A DNA stretch of 64,000 nt from Phlegmacium glaucopus (lineage: Eukaryota > Basidiomycota > Agaricomycetes > Agaricales > Cortinariaceae): positions 126,294 through 190,293 of the forward strand of contig MU130548.1 of assembly GCA_015039465.1 (NCBI GenBank), given 5' to 3'. Position numbers and translations under genes: made by a program. Shown here one piece after another: positions 34,106 through 46,814 of this stretch; the first letter of the stretch is position 1; each line of letters begins with the position of its first letter. The notes below the pieces were generated by a model, which saw nothing but the letters and a program-made list of their open reading frames with translations, did no database searches and was not told the DNA's origin.

Positions 34106-36470
34106 TTATCGCTGTGGTGCATGATTTACCGAAGAGTGTTGAGAACTTCTCATGAAAGACTGTTGTTGTATATGATCAGGTTGTGCATAGGCGCGTGCAC
34201 CTCCAGCAGCAGTAGGAGGAGCTGGGTTAGTAGACCAGGGTGGTGGTGGTAATGCGGTACTCGGCTGAACCATGGAAGGTTGCTGTGCCAGAGTCGGTGG
34301 CACTCGACTTGTATCAGTTGACATTGTGGACGAATTCGGATCTGAAGTTATCATGTTCACAAGTTGGAAGGAACCTTCATGATGCTGTGGTGGTTGCTTG
34401 ACCGCAGTCATGGGAGACGTTGGTTCTGATTGATGAGATCTTGAACCCTGCTTGGCAGAGCGAGAGTGAGCTTTTTCTGCCGTCGCTATGTCAGCCGCTC
34501 TCGCAGATGCACGCAAAGTTTCCAGATCAATATGGGGTACTTCGCCATTGGGGCCATTCTTGTCTCTCTTACGCATGAGCTTGGCATAATCTAATCGGAT
34601 ACATGAGTTTGCAACGGTGAGGCTAATGATGGTGGCGTTAACGTACGCAATCCGCATGCATTGCAGAGTGTTCTGGCTCCATCTGGACCTCGTCGCCATT
34701 CAGGCGTCTCTCTAATATTACAAGAGTGACATTTGCCTGGAGGAGTTGCCCGCTGACCAGACCAAAAGGCGGAAGATGTATCAGAATCAGCCCGAGAAGA
34801 GATGCCAAGTAAATCAACCAGACTCACACTTCTTTTTCTGTACTTGCTTTTCGGTTGCCCTGCAGAGCCGTTAGCACCCGCTGTGCTGGTCGCGCGTTTT
34901 GTCCGGATGAGCTCCATATCTTGCTCAGCCGTAGTCTGAGGTTTGGAGTCTGTTGATGCATACTGCAATAATTTTATGATTATCTCAGGTTAGAGATGCA
35001 AATAGACGAACATCAGCAAAAGAACTTGGATCGGGCGCCGGGGCACCTTCCTCCTGCGAGATATCCTCCCAAGGCCGTTTTGGTGGACGAGGATCATCAG
35101 GTGACTGATGCATCGGATCCGGATCAGCCCTTGTTTCTTCGCCTTCAGAAAAGTTCATTCGTTGGAGTTCCTCGAGGAGTCGTACAACGGCTAGGGCATG
35201 TTGTGACATGTCTTCCAATTCACTAGCACTAGGCTGAACGTGTGGCTGTTGAGCTAAAAAGAAGGGACCGTTAAGGGAAATTTTTTACGATCAAAGTAAC
35301 TCCAAGGAGTACCATATCGACTAGCAAATTGGTGGAGGATAAGACATCGATTCGCGATCTACAAAACCCTGAGTAATGGAAACTTTTTTTGACTAAACTG
35401 ATTGAGTTTACCTCCATCAATGTATCGTTGCGAGTTGAGGTGTGGCGTTCTGGTTCGTTGACAGCATACGGACCACGGGTATCAACGGTCGTTGGAACAA
35501 TAGCGGTAGTTCTAGCAAAGGATAGTTGCTGCTGTTGTGGCTGGAATTGTTGTTGTGGAGGTTGTTGAAGTGAATGATGCTGAATAGGAGGATGAGAGTT
35601 TTGGTGAGGAGGTTGATTGTGATGATGCTGCACCATGTGAGAAGGAGCAGCAGATATCGGTGGTTGTTGATGGTGAGGAAGCATGTGTGGCGGATGTTGT
35701 GCATGTTGCTGTTGTGGTGGAGGGGGCGGTGGTAGTTGATGCGACGCAGGCTGCGGTGGGTGCGGCTGTTGAGGATGAGCTTGACCCCAAGGTCCCTGTG
35801 GAGGAGGGGCGGGGGGCGGGGGACCTGGGGAGGGGTATGGGTTTGAATGAGTCGGTTGTGAAGGATGCTGTGGATGCATGACAGGCTGGCGGGGTTGCAT
35901 GTACGGGTGTTGGTAGGGAGCATATCCAGGGTGAGTTGCCATAGGATGGTGCTGCACCTGCTCGTGCGGTGGAGGAGGTGCTGCATGGCTAGTTTGTGAT
36001 GGCTGTCCTGGTAGTCCTGAGGGAATTGGAGTATAAGTGGTAGGCGTTGGAGGCTGTGATGCAGGGGTATAAGAAGGATATTGAGGTTGAGGGTATGTAG
36101 TCTATTGTACGAGATTGTCAATCAATAAAAAATTGGAAGGTGGATGGTATAGAATTACATGAGACGGTCGGATGTCACGAGGCACCGGTACGTTAGTTGA
36201 GGCTGTCCGAGACCGTTTTAACTGGTTTGGTGAATGAGGCGAGTCGTCACCTCGTGGATTGCCAATATTTACTGCCCCTGGAAGAGGAGTGACTTGAGCT
36301 GAGAGGGGTATCCCAGGGTGGACGTAACCGCCGTTTTCTTGTTTAGAAGGATATTCTACATCGTGACCAGCGGACAAAGGAGGTGTATGCTGCTGGTGAA
36401 TGGTCTGTGTGGGTACAGGTGGATTGCGAGAGCCCCATTGGCGAGGAGTTTCCTGCTGCTGCTGTTGTTG

Positions 36471-36503
<33 letters not shown>

Positions 36504-36644
36504 TAGTTGTTGTTGCTGTTGTTGTGGGTCTTGAGGTATCAAGCCACCTTGGGGAGACCTATACTGAAAATTGAGATCTTTTATTGAAGGTAAACGCCTT
36601 TCATTTTGTTGAGGTCTTGAGTGATGGTGGTGAGCTGAAGTCAT
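34106..36644 (-). CDS. GATA zinc-finger transcription factor, NsdD/Asd4-like, with polyQ tract
   Basis: About six exons give roughly 700 residues. The N-terminus is His/Gln/Pro-rich with a run of about 17 near-pure Gln, then long Pro/Gln/His low-complexity sequence. Before the finger is a conserved helix ([19 protein letters not shown]). The single GATA finger is [18 protein letters not shown] then [18 protein letters not shown], a C-X2-C-X18-C-X2-C finger with the basic tail. An intron splits the finger between GL and HYAK. This finger class with an upstream Leu-rich helix resembles NsdD/Asd4-type regulators of sexual development, and WC-2-type fingers also have an 18-residue loop. No PAS domain was seen, which argues against WC-2. 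It is likely nuclear. The ATG at 36644 is the first Met in frame. Confidence 0.88.
36451..36512 (-). repeat. CAG/CAA trinucleotide tract (polyglutamine)
   Basis: The plus strand shows TGC/TTG triplets, encoding a glutamine run near residue 50 of the GATA factor. Confidence 0.9.
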
Positions 36645-37732
36645 GACGGTTGAGTAGATCGGCAAAGATTGAGATCAGAAGACTTGTTTGTATGCGTATA
36701 CAGCTCTATCTCCCGATGTCCCCGGATCTTGAGCGCGTACAGCGGAGTTTCAACTGCCATCGAGATATTCCCTCTTATCGCCCAGCCAAACTTCTGGGTC
36801 CTCTTCACCACGGTATTCCTTTCAAGATTCCTAATACACCATTCTCCCCTTAAACCCGGATAGTGAACAATCCCATCGGATAGTGTTCCTGTTTGATGAA
36901 TATCTTACGGCCTTAGAAGTCATGTATATTAAATTTCACCACAATAAGAGCTGCTTCTTATTATGTCGGTGAGCGCAGAGGCCCCACTACAATGTGGACT
37001 CACCGAGGACGCAGGGTCGGTGACACTAAATCTAAAGCTTCTTCCATCTTATCTTGATCATCGTGACCACAGGATCGCGAACGTCACAGTAACATGATCC
37101 CTTTGTGACATAACGCGTCCCGCGACCTCAGACTCAATATTGATACTTTCGATGATGTTATGCCATTCATGTGAATGTCAATACTGTATTACATCTTTTG
37201 TGCGTACGTATTTATCTGTATTTTCACAGAGTCAACTTCTTCCATTGTTGATCCAAACAGTTAAATATTATACACAATAAGCTCAAGGAATTTATTCAAA
37301 AAAAATCAAAATTTTATGCCAATTTTTACACAGCTAAATGCTGTAAATTACTAATCATTTTTGGCTTTGCAGAAAGTGCAGTCTTTTAAAATTGCACGAC
37401 ATTCGCTTTCACTGAGCGGAGTGATTATATATTCTGATTGCTCTCCATTTTGCAGGGCGGCAAGTCCGGCACACACAAGTTTTCGAGCTCCACGCATAAT
37501 GCCGCACTGCCAGCAGAATTTGATCACGGCATCAAACGGCAGGCTCATCCTCAGCGCGGACAGCTTCTCCACTTTCTGGGTTCATGCTCGTAATTGCAAG
37601 TAAATTTTTTAAAGTATAACTATATCTGGTAGATTACATATGGAACTAGCTGGTTCAGAGCCGATTTGTAGCTTATTCATCAAACAGTTGTGATGCAACC
37701 CAACTGAGCTTGTCCTTTGATTGTACCCAATC
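36645..37732. promoter_or_regulatory. Long divergent intergenic region (GATA factor / MYND gene)
   Basis: 1,088 bp between divergent start codons. It must contain both promoters and possibly long 5' UTRs. It is AT-rich apart from a more GC-rich block at about 37360-37570 that carries an orphan reading frame (listed separately). Confidence 0.5.
37351..37548 (-). CDS. Cysteine-rich orphan ORF, unknown
   Basis: From ATG 37548 this encodes 65 residues (the frame is open for eight more codons upstream before a TGA). Two Cys-X2-Cys pairs flank it: KFCWQCG near the N-terminus and KDCTFCK near the C-terminus, with two further Cys between, a pattern that could bind zinc. The block is more GC-rich than its AT-rich surroundings and uses codons such as CTG, GTG and GGC freely. 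No intron or partner exon could be assigned with confidence, though a CCCAG just upstream could be an acceptor. It may be a small gene, an exon of a larger gene, or a fossil. I do not recognise it. Confidence 0.3.
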   Translation of the reverse strand: MSLPFDAVIKFCWQCGIMRGARKLVCAGLAALQNGEQSEYIITPLSESECRAILKDCTFCKAKND

Positions 37733-40060
37733 ATGAGTTTCGACTCGGACGTCTCTGGTTTTTATCGGTCGATGGGGATGACACCTCCCGTGGTCGTGAG
37801 ACAGCCTCCATATGGAGGACGACCAAAATTCGTCAAGCTCGCTCCAGGAGACAAAGGCGAATTTCTTCCCGATGTTTTCTTTGAAGGTATGTTCGAGTCC
37901 AAGTTATTCATTGATGAAGCCTATTCCTAAAATCTTATGGATCCCTAGATCCTCGGACTTTTACCCCGCAGCCGGGACCTCTTGGTGAAATCCATGCATG
38001 GGGGCTTTACCCAGTAAGGCCTGTGACCCCTCTTGATCATTGGTCTTCATAACAAATAAGTCTATGACATTGACCCTTGCGCTTAACAGTACTTCTATGA
38101 TGATCCTGATCTCAATGCTAATGAACGAAACTTGACACTCAATTGGCCCGCTTGTAATTATCTTATTTTATCATATCCTTGTCAGTGCTCTCTGACCCCG
38201 GATCATAAGTTGACGGCGTGCAAGCTGCCATGCGTCAGGCAGGTCCCATGTAATTGATTCACCGGCGCTGTTTGATTTTGTAAATACCCCAGATGAAACA
38301 TCAGACCTTATACTTTGGAGGTGGCAGTCCTGAAAGTCAATTCATGAAGGTAGTCCTTGAACGAAAGGTTAGTTGCAGATGCCCATCTTTCTGTAAGAAA
38401 TTTGGGATCTTAAAAATAACATTTTTCCCCTTTAGCGTCAAAATTTGAAGGCTGTGGATTTAAAGGGTTTGGACAAGTGTGATATTCTCGTAAAGATAAC
38501 AATCGCGTGAGTCTGGGTTCAGTGAGTTATTTCTTTCGCGTCAACTGATCATTATGTCAGAGCTATGGAAGACAAAAAAGGTCAGCCACGAGTATGGCGA
38601 CGCTTCCGCGTTTCAGCTGGTATTAGCATCAGCGCATTCCAAGACAAAGCCGTAGCCCCCATCATGGGATGGTAAGCCTCTTGAGTCAAACCTTCCAATT
38701 ACAGACTGTGATATTCAATGCGTTTCAGGGTGAGGAATTTTCACTGCTATACATTTACCGATTTCAGAGATGGAGCATTGTTTGGGCCTGAGGTGACTTT
38801 GAAAGCGTGTACTTCTCCGATGTTCCGGTCCAATGTTTTCTTCTTTTCAAGTCCTCCGATTCGATTGACCGCGTTCACATTGCACAAGTGGGTTTCTTAT
38901 TCCATCTTCGCAGAGAATGCCTGTCATGTCATGTCATGTCATGCAACACTAGGTGGGATACGATTATCTTCCGGACGACAAGTGAGCGTTTTTCCTTTTA
39001 AGGAAGTACAATCGCGTCATTACACCAATTTTAGGTATAAATTAGCCCATTTGTTTGGTAAGGAAGGGGACAAGATTGGCTATCTATACGACTTTGGCGA
39101 CAAGTGGTATCACACCATCGAGGTTCGTCTGCTGACCTTCAATATTTAAATGCAACCCCTACAATTTAAGTAAATCTATCTTTAGATTGAGAAAATATAC
39201 TCCCGCGAAGAATCAAATGGCGCCATCGAGGTTCTAAATGGTAAAGGCATGTGTCCCGGCGGTGAGCATCAGGTTCTCGTCTCGTAAGGTCTAACAAACT
39301 GACGTCACTATTCTCGGGAAAGAAAACATGCATGGTAGTTTGCAATATGAGGATTTCCTCAATGATTATGACGCAGCTTCATACAAAGACAAGTACACAC
39401 CCTATTGTCTTTTCAACATCTAGAACAATTTCTCATGTTTTGTCGACAGGGTAGAAAAGAAACGGGAAATTCTGCAATGTCCTAATTATAAATCTTTCGG
39501 CAAACCTCCATCTCTATTCGATCCGGCTACTTTTGATGTACAAGCTGCACGAGGCCGACTTTTGGAAGCCTTGAGTGGTCCAAACTCCGTTCGTAGTGGC
39601 TCTAAGAAGTTTTCGATGCCCATGATGCCAGGAGGCGAGGCCATGCTCGATGAGATGGGCCAAAAATATCTAAAAAAAGGACAAAGTATTATCAAAAAGC
39701 CTGATGATGAAAGCCTCGGGTATTGGCATGAAACTAAGTCAAGCACCAAAGACCGACGAAGAGAAGCGGTCTGCGCTTCATGTGGAAAACCAGCCGCACA
39801 AGATGTTCAGTTGAAAACCTGTAGTGGGTGCCGTCAAGTCTTGTGAGTTTTGATATCATTGCATTTGTGTTTTTCAGTGCTATTGGATTGACAAATATTG
39901 ACTTAGATATTGTTCTGCTGAACATCAAAAGGTAAACGACATTCCTCTTTGATATTATGGATCCATGATGATGATAATTGTGGAATAGTCTCATTGGAAA
40001 TCACAGCACAAGAAGCAATGCACCCGTCAATATCTACCTCAGACTAGCAATATGACTTGA
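37733..40060 (+). CDS. pRiA4b ORF-3-like domain plus MYND zinc-finger protein
   Basis: A multi-exon gene of about 450 residues, starting MSFDSDVSGFYRSMGM. The central domain carries VWRRFRVSAGISISAFQDK and KEGDKIGYLYDFGDKWYHTI, the signature of the plasmid pRiA4b ORF-3-like family (PF07929). The C-terminus is a MYND finger: VCASCGKPAAQDVQLKTCSG, CRQVLYCSAEHQKSHWKSQH, KKQC, with the expected Cys/His ligands. This combination is common in Agaricomycetes. MYND fingers mediate protein-protein contacts, and the biochemical role of the pRiA4b-like domain is not established. Joining YDYLPDDK to YKLAHLFG needs an intron of about 45 bp near 38990-39035. No break found. Confidence 0.88.
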
Positions 40061-40252
40061 ACATGTTATACAAGCTATTGAATTTTTATTCTACCTCAGC
40101 TTTCCATAACATTGATATTCACCAATGCTGCCCAATAATCTTTGCATCGTATTGTAGTGCATATTTTAAATTTACCTCATCTATCAACTGTGTATTACGT
40201 AAGTATAACGAACTCTTAAGAGATCACCGAGGACTGTCAGTTTCCAACCACC

Positions 40253-40854
40253 ATGACCGATGTTCCACAGACAGACGTTTCTCGCCCCTCTGCTCTTCCT
40301 ACTGCCAACTTTTTACACCGCGGAACAACTTCACAATCTATTGTAGATCAGAATTCAACTGAATACCTTGATGGTATCGAAGAAGAATGGAACAAGAAGG
40401 TGGACATGGAAGTAGAAACGCTTGTAGATGGTATGGTTGACCTCGTCAGCTTAGCTTCTGTTGGTTTTTTTTATTTCCGTGTATTAGTTATTGAACCGTC
40501 CCTGACATTTTCAAAATGCTAGATCGGCGACAAGGATAAATTTATTGTCGCCCAAGAGTCTTTTCAAGTTCAGTCGCGTGCAGAATCGATGGTAAGAAAT
40601 ACCTTTTTTTATTATAATGCTCAAGGCATTTATCATCTATACTTATTCCAAACCAACAGATTCGAGCTGCAAATTCATTGTTGTCGATTACACATTCAAT
40701 GAAGCTTTTGCTTCTTCTTTCTGATGAAGCACAGATCGCGCATCGACGTGATGTAGAACTGAAGATTGTTCAAAAGGAACGAGATGACGCCAAAGCCAAG
40801 GTTGCAGCTCTTCTTGACGAACTCCTGAGACAGCCTCATGGTCGTGGTCAATGA
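40253..40854 (+). CDS. MED22: Mediator complex subunit 22 (Surf5)
   Basis: Three exons give about 135 residues: DQNSTEYLDGIEEEWNKKVD, then VETLVDGMVDLVSLASIGDK, ESFQVQSRAESMIRAANSLL, SITHSMKLLLLLSDEAQIAH and a charged tail ending LDELLRQPHGRGQ. The order of a short N-terminal extension, paired amphipathic helices and the central ESFQVQSRAESMIRA segment fits Med22 of the Mediator head module, which pairs with Med11 and bridges activators to RNA polymerase II. It is short and largely helical, as in the family. An alternative last exon near 40910-40982 is considered and not adopted. Confidence 0.85.
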
Positions 40855-41510
40855 AACAAACCCAGTTATTCTCGATGTCCTGAGTCTGCAGACCACACAT
40901 AGCTTTTCGACACCAATTGCTCATTCAAACTCGGGCTGAACGTTGTCTTGCCAAAGTACGCGTACTACGAGAGATGCGCTAGCTTATAGGAAAGAAATTA
41001 GCTTGACACATTTCTTTCGACATACGCCAACTTCACAGGCTCCTCCTCGTACGACATGGATTACATACCCGAATGTATTTGTCATATCGATTTTAACAAC
41101 ACGCGAAAATGGTCGGAGGTCAAGCACACTGTCGCCTGCCCGTAATCCAGCCAGGATATCTTTTTATCCACTGGTCTTCAAAAAGCTGCCACAAATGCTA
41201 TTTTGCCGCCTATGTATCTCTCCATGTCGATCGTCTGTCTCCCTGATGGAATTACTGCTTTTGCACTGCAACGCCATTCCAGGCCGGGGGTATTCTACTA
41301 GGTCGATTGGAACCTTCACCAACGACCCAAAGAGAATAAGTAGTAACTAATAATTGACACCTTAATCACTATATTCCTTAAGACTGTCAGGTAGCAATAT
41401 TGAAGGTTTTTGACTCTACATTTCACGGAGGCACGACCTCCCATCTTTTCTGAAAATATATTACTCTCTACATAGATTACGGTAAAAGCATAAATACGAA
41501 TGTAAAATGT
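40855..41510. other. Convergent intergenic region
   Basis: Lies between MED22 (plus) and the membrane-protein gene (minus). An open frame at 40943-41350 has no domain or composition support. Confidence 0.45.
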
Positions 41511-43049
41511 TCAATTGTCATCAATATCAATTGTCGACAAGACCCGTCTCATAGCAGCTTCATCCAACTCTTTTGCCCTTACTCTACCCTCCCGGAGCCT
41601 TTGCAGTCCAAGCTTGATACTCTTCATATGAACCTCTACCGGGATCTTTGAACCCGAAAGTGCAGGTCTCGCAACGCGTTCACGCAAATCTTCCATATCT
41701 GCTCTCATGGCCCGTAATGTTTGTAAAGTAGCGACGACTTGTGACAGTGCCTGCTGCCTGTATGTTTTCAACTCTTTCAGGAGAGTCAGAGACTGATCAA
41801 AGTTCCGCAACTCGTTGCGATTGAAGCCCAGTATAGTCCAAAGTTCTGCGAGAAGGTCTGCTTTTTCCGAAGACAAAGTAACATCTTCTCGTGAAATGAT
41901 TTCATGCAGTATAGACAGTCGCTCTTCTAGAACGTCAAGGGCTATGATGTTTGCCTCTGCTTCGATTATCAGGCGCTCCATATCAGTTGAAAGAATGTTC
42001 ATCGCCTCTCCAAAGGTCTCTACAACAACTTCGTTAATGGATTTCCTGGGGGACTTCCAAGGAACGAGAGCGTATAGAGGGGAAGGCTTGTTTTTCTGCG
42101 CAGTATCTATTTGTTGCAATGCATAATCATTCACAGCCATAATACTATTTCAAAAAATTGATGTCAATTGAAGGTAGTAGAATAATTGATAGACTTACTT
42201 GTCAACCGCTCCACCAATTTTCGAGCTCAACTTCTGCAATCCTCGACCGGCTTTCCTGGCGTCCTGCACAAACTCTATCAAAGAGCCAGCCAATGTATCC
42301 TTTGCTTTCAATTTGCTGAGCCGAACAAAAGTGACTAAATCCGTTATTGCCATCTCAGCTTTCTTGACTTCCAATGATAATGCGGATCCTCCGATTGAGT
42401 CGTCTATCAATTGTTCGAACGTCTTGCTCTGGAGGTCAACCATTTTGGGATAATCGGCCCATCGTGGTGCTTGATTTTCCGGCATAGAGAGCTTGTGCCA
42501 GGCCTCACACATGCGTGAGGTTGAAATGATGGGCAGGTAACAGACGGGGGCGACTGCACCCCAAAGCGTGGATGAAATTCGGAGGATAATAAGAGCAAGT
42601 ATCCATAAGGATAAGAGGAATCCAAGTATGCTGCGTGTGTAGTGAAACGCTCTTCCTGAGACATCCCAGGCATATCGAATGGTGAAGATAGTAAATTCCT
42701 GTATGCCATCCAACAATACATCCATTGAAGGAACAGCATACTTTCTGTTCCTCTGACGCGGTAGTTTCGGAGAAGGAGGAGTCGTAGGAAGGGAAGCCTG
42801 TACGCGGTCATTTCGACGATTAGTTGCCAGATGAGCCCTCCGTCGTTTATGCTTGGGTGTCTGACGTGTGCTATTTGCACTGACAGGACTGCTTGGATGC
42901 TGTAGACCGTCCCTCGGTCGATCTACAATATTGTCTTCATCTTCCCAAGAGCTGTCACCCGATTCCGCTGTTTGGTCTGTCGACACACTTCGAAACCTGA
43001 TGTTATCTTTAGTATCTGCATTCAAAGGTAGTGTGGAGTGTTGAGTCAT
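41511..43049 (-). CDS. Conserved fungal membrane protein, unknown function
   Basis: Two exons with one intron near 42195-42135 give about 495 residues. Residues 1-115 are a charged, disordered cytosolic-type region with basic clusters (KHKRRRAHLATNRRN). One strong hydrophobic segment follows (SILGFLLSLWILALIILRI, extending to YLPII), then a long, mostly helical C-terminal part rich in Leu and charged residues (LLKELKTYRQQALSQVVATL) typical of coiled coil. The topology, one or two TM helices with a large helical soluble domain, suggests an organelle or nuclear-envelope membrane protein that self-associates. I do not recognise the family. The frame is clean across the intron (VDN-IMAVND). Confidence 0.8.
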
Positions 43050-43282
43050 GGTTTCGGAATTGGAATGTTTTGAAAGGGTCTGGAGTCAGCTGGACGAGTC
43101 GTGTCATCGGCGTGATTGTGACGCGCTTATTGAATCATTTATAGAATACAGCACTGCTGACACAAAGTTGACGCGCTTATTGAACAAATACTATTTATAG
43201 AATACAAAAACATAAAAGAAAAAGGGATAAATGCTAAGCCGTGACGCCCCGACGAATATGTTCATCGTTCAGCTAGGGCCTA

Positions 43283-46200
43283 TTAGATTACAGCGCATCT
43301 ATCATAGTTCCCTGGAAATTTTTGAAATTAGTAATAGTATATCAAAAACTGGATATTTCGCTTGACCAACCTCCTTGATTGGCGCCCCACCTAAAAATAG
43401 CAATCCATGAGTAGGAATCACAAGAGTAGGATGCAGGCGGCATTTCTCACCATTGCGGGAACAGGTGAGACTTCCCAGACGCTCCTTGAACAGCAAACGA
43501 AAGAATGAAAACCATGACCTGCCCCAGCATGGATTAGTAAAACTTGTATGTTCAACATGAAATGAATTTTGTAAATCGCACCTGTGTACCTCCATCCAAA
43601 GCAGCAGCGAGGATGTAATTGTATTTCGCGAACCAGCGGGGGTAGCGAGTCCTCAGCCACCATTGGGATACAAAGGCAATAGAGAAGTAAGACAAGATTG
43701 ACGAGTTAATACCAACGCAAAGCCAGCCAATATAGTAGCTGTCGATGTAAATGCATCAGTATCGCCATGGGCCAAGAAGGTTCGACGTACCAGATGACAG
43801 GGGTGTACAAGTAATCGGTTCTTAGTTTGGGCCAAAGTCTGTACATGATCCAGAATGGTACTGGCACCATGAACCCAATCAAATACGCCCAAGCGACAAA
43901 TTGGTATCTCTTTCCAATGGCAAACAGTTCATGACTGTAACGATGATTATCAACAAATTCGAAGGAGAGTAATTGAAAAAAATAAAATCGCACCTCAACC
44001 CACCCCAGGCGATTGCTTGAGAATTATACTGTTGAGGCTGTTGCCCTGACCATATATTAGTTCCTTCGACCGACAACAAAATGTCGCGCTGATTGTCGAT
44101 GATAGAGTTCATGAGCACTGTGGAACATCGCATATTTCAAAAATGTCTCCATCAGACACATAAGAGAAGAACGAACCGAAATTTAAGATACAGCCGAACA
44201 GTGTGCCAATGATCTGTGCAGTGAATGCGGCCCGAGGGGGCAATTTCACATCTAAAAACGTGCAAACTTATGGCAAAGTCGACTTGAAGGAAAAACGAAG
44301 TCAAATCTTACACTGAGCGATCTTCAAATCTCGTAGCAGCAGTTGGGCCTGAGTTACCGAGTCTATAAAGAAAGCACGTTATAACTGGAAATTAGACACG
44401 CCCAAAGGAACGTGACACTTACTGTAACCATACAACACGAAATACATGTTAGCCATTGGTTTTCTGGGATGGATAAAGCCGCCTATCATCTGGATGTTTT
44501 CTGAGTGATAATATAATTTTCCAGAGTCAATAAAGTTACCTGAATAAATGGTTGGATAATGAAACCCAATCCTGTGATGGCATACAAGGCCCCGAAGAAA
44601 AGGATGGATATTGTCGCCAAAAGCATTGATATCAAGAATCCCCACCTGGAGGATGGTGATTAAAACGTAGCGGTTTCGGGAATGACGAGAAATTTACCAT
44701 GGCAAAGTCGAATCAGTCTTGTATATAAGAACGAGTGACGTAATGACAGAAAGTATAAGGGTCACAATATACCAACTGTTTGGGGCGTCGGCGTACTATG
44801 ACAACATTATATTCCAGTAAGTACTAAGGAAGGTATATTGTATAATCAAATGATTACCTTCAACATTTCACGATAATGAGGATCGGTTTCGCCATTGTCG
44901 GCTTGTTTGCGCATTCCATTATCTGTCCAAAATCTCCAGTTGAAAGTCTGGAACATATGTTTAAGGCCGGAAGGCGTCAACCAGCTCCAGGCACCCTTGA
45001 TGTCGTTGTAATTCCAAATCAGTAAATGGGTGAAGGTAGCGCCCAACGCAAGGTTTGAGGCGAGCAGTTGGGTGACCCAGGTTCCGGCATAAAAGGGCTG
45101 CGCCAAGCAGTGGTTAACACCCGATCCGCCGCTTTCAAATCAAATGAACGACCCACCAATCCTTGCTGAGCAAGAAGTTCAGGGTCAACTTCAAAGTTAT
45201 TGTTTAGGATTAGTGTTTGGTTGTAGACATTCCCGTCGGTGATATTAAAGAGCTCTTGAGAAAGCTGTTTCATTTAAGCACGAAAACCGGGACAAGAGCA
45301 AAATAATACACACGAAGGGGAAGCTCCTTGACTCCCAAATATTCTTGTAGAATACGGCAACAAAAACAACCCTTGAAAGCAAAGGTCGTGAGATTGGAGC
45401 CAAGTCGACCAAGTTTGGAATAGGTGCTCACATGCACAAGATATATCCGATAAAATTAGACGTCTGTGCTTTCAGAGGGATCGCCATAGGATTAACACCT
45501 AATTATAGTTGAGGTATGAGTGACACATCTTGTGAGGTACTCGTACCTCCTGAAATATACTGCCAGTCGAAGCAGATCGACAATAGACCAAGTCCTTCGT
45601 TGCCGTTGGAGCCTCCAAAAATTCGCGTAAAGTCTTGCGACCGAGGATTTGCAAGGCAAAATATTGAAAATCCTGTGAGAAGAGGGAATATCCACTCTGG
45701 GAACATCTCCCAGATAAAGATGCTGTCATAAGTTTGAGAAGGAATGAGTCCAGTTCTGCTCGACGAAGTGACATGTGACTAACCAGGAAAAGGCAATCCA
45801 GAAGAGTTTCAGTTTACGCTGAGCCCCTGCAGCATCCTTGAAGAGGGCGTCAAGCATAGAAATTAGAGGCAAGTTGCCAGGGTAAAGCATCTTCGAAGGA
45901 TACAGGAGGACAGCTAGATGATGGTAGTCAATAAGGTTCGAAACTGTAAAAATCAACCCACGTCTGAGAAGCCCCCCTATTCCATAGCCTGTAGGATTCT
46001 CAGTTAATTAATTTCGCATGTATACCCTCAGAATATTTACCTAGGAGCTGGCTGGAGAAAAGCAGGCTGTAAGGACGATTAATCAGCTAGTCTCGATAGA
46101 AAACTGCGAAATTGTAATTTACAATATACTTGCTCCAGGATTAGGGGTAATGTTATAGAATAGACGTTGAACGGCGAGAACCTCAGTCCCAAGCGCTGAG

Positions 46201-46814
46201 TTGGCAGCGGCACTGGCCATGATGACTATGAATGCATTTTCTTTCTTGTTGAATGGGTGCTTAGGACCAAGGTATCATTTTAGTTCGTATTTTTTTGTTC
46301 AAGGTCTTCGAAACTCACAGGGTTAAGGTATCGCAGGAGTCCGCGTCGTGGTATCACTGTGTCCAGAGCCATCCCAAGAACATATGCAATGATGGCCAAG
46401 AACAAAGTCGAGACCAGTACAGTTTGCTGTTGAAATTTTATTAAAATCAGTTGGTGACCAAGAAACAATCTATGCTCATACCGGTTTAAAGTAGTAAATC
46501 TCCGCTGTTCAAACATTTCAAAACCAGATAATAAGACGAAGAAAGGCATATGACTTACCAAGGACACCACCGAAGGCCGAGAGACCAAGACCAATAACGA
46601 AGGCTCGTACGGTCCATGGATTCAAGGTAGGATCGTCATGAACGCTGATAATGTGCGTCGCGATATCCCGTTCAGAATCTAGAACGCCAAAGTTGCTGTC
46701 GCTGTCATCATGAATGGAGTCGACCTCATCTCGCTTGAAAACTTCCTTGGCATCCAAGGGAGAAAGTTGCTTTTCATAATCAACAGGAGAATTCCTGGCG
46801 TCGGGAAGCGACAT
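43283..46814 (-). CDS. OPT-family oligopeptide transporter
   Basis: A large gene split into about 20 exons, roughly 750 residues. The acidic cytosolic N-terminus (MSLPDARNSPVDYEKQLSPL) is followed by many hydrophobic segments: NPWTVRAFVIGLGLSAFGG, TVLVSTLFLAIIAYVLGMAL, YNITPNPGASLLFSSQLLGY, SWYIVTLILSVITSLVLIYK, ALYAITGLGFIIQPFIQMIG, the conserved loop LKIAQYVKLPPRAAFTAQII, and the C-terminal NYILAAALDGGTQ with a last exon ending NQGNYDRCAVI. Such proteins move small peptides, glutathione or metal chelates with protons across the plasma membrane. The start was set at 46814 because upstream Met codons lie in sequence that does not look like an OPT N-terminus. Confidence 0.9.

Noticed and set aside
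40880..41350. Extra MED22 exon or a separate plus-strand gene
   Set aside because: A short coding-like piece (RAERCLAKVRVLREM) can be joined only with a poor donor, and the longer open frame has no domain and odd composition.
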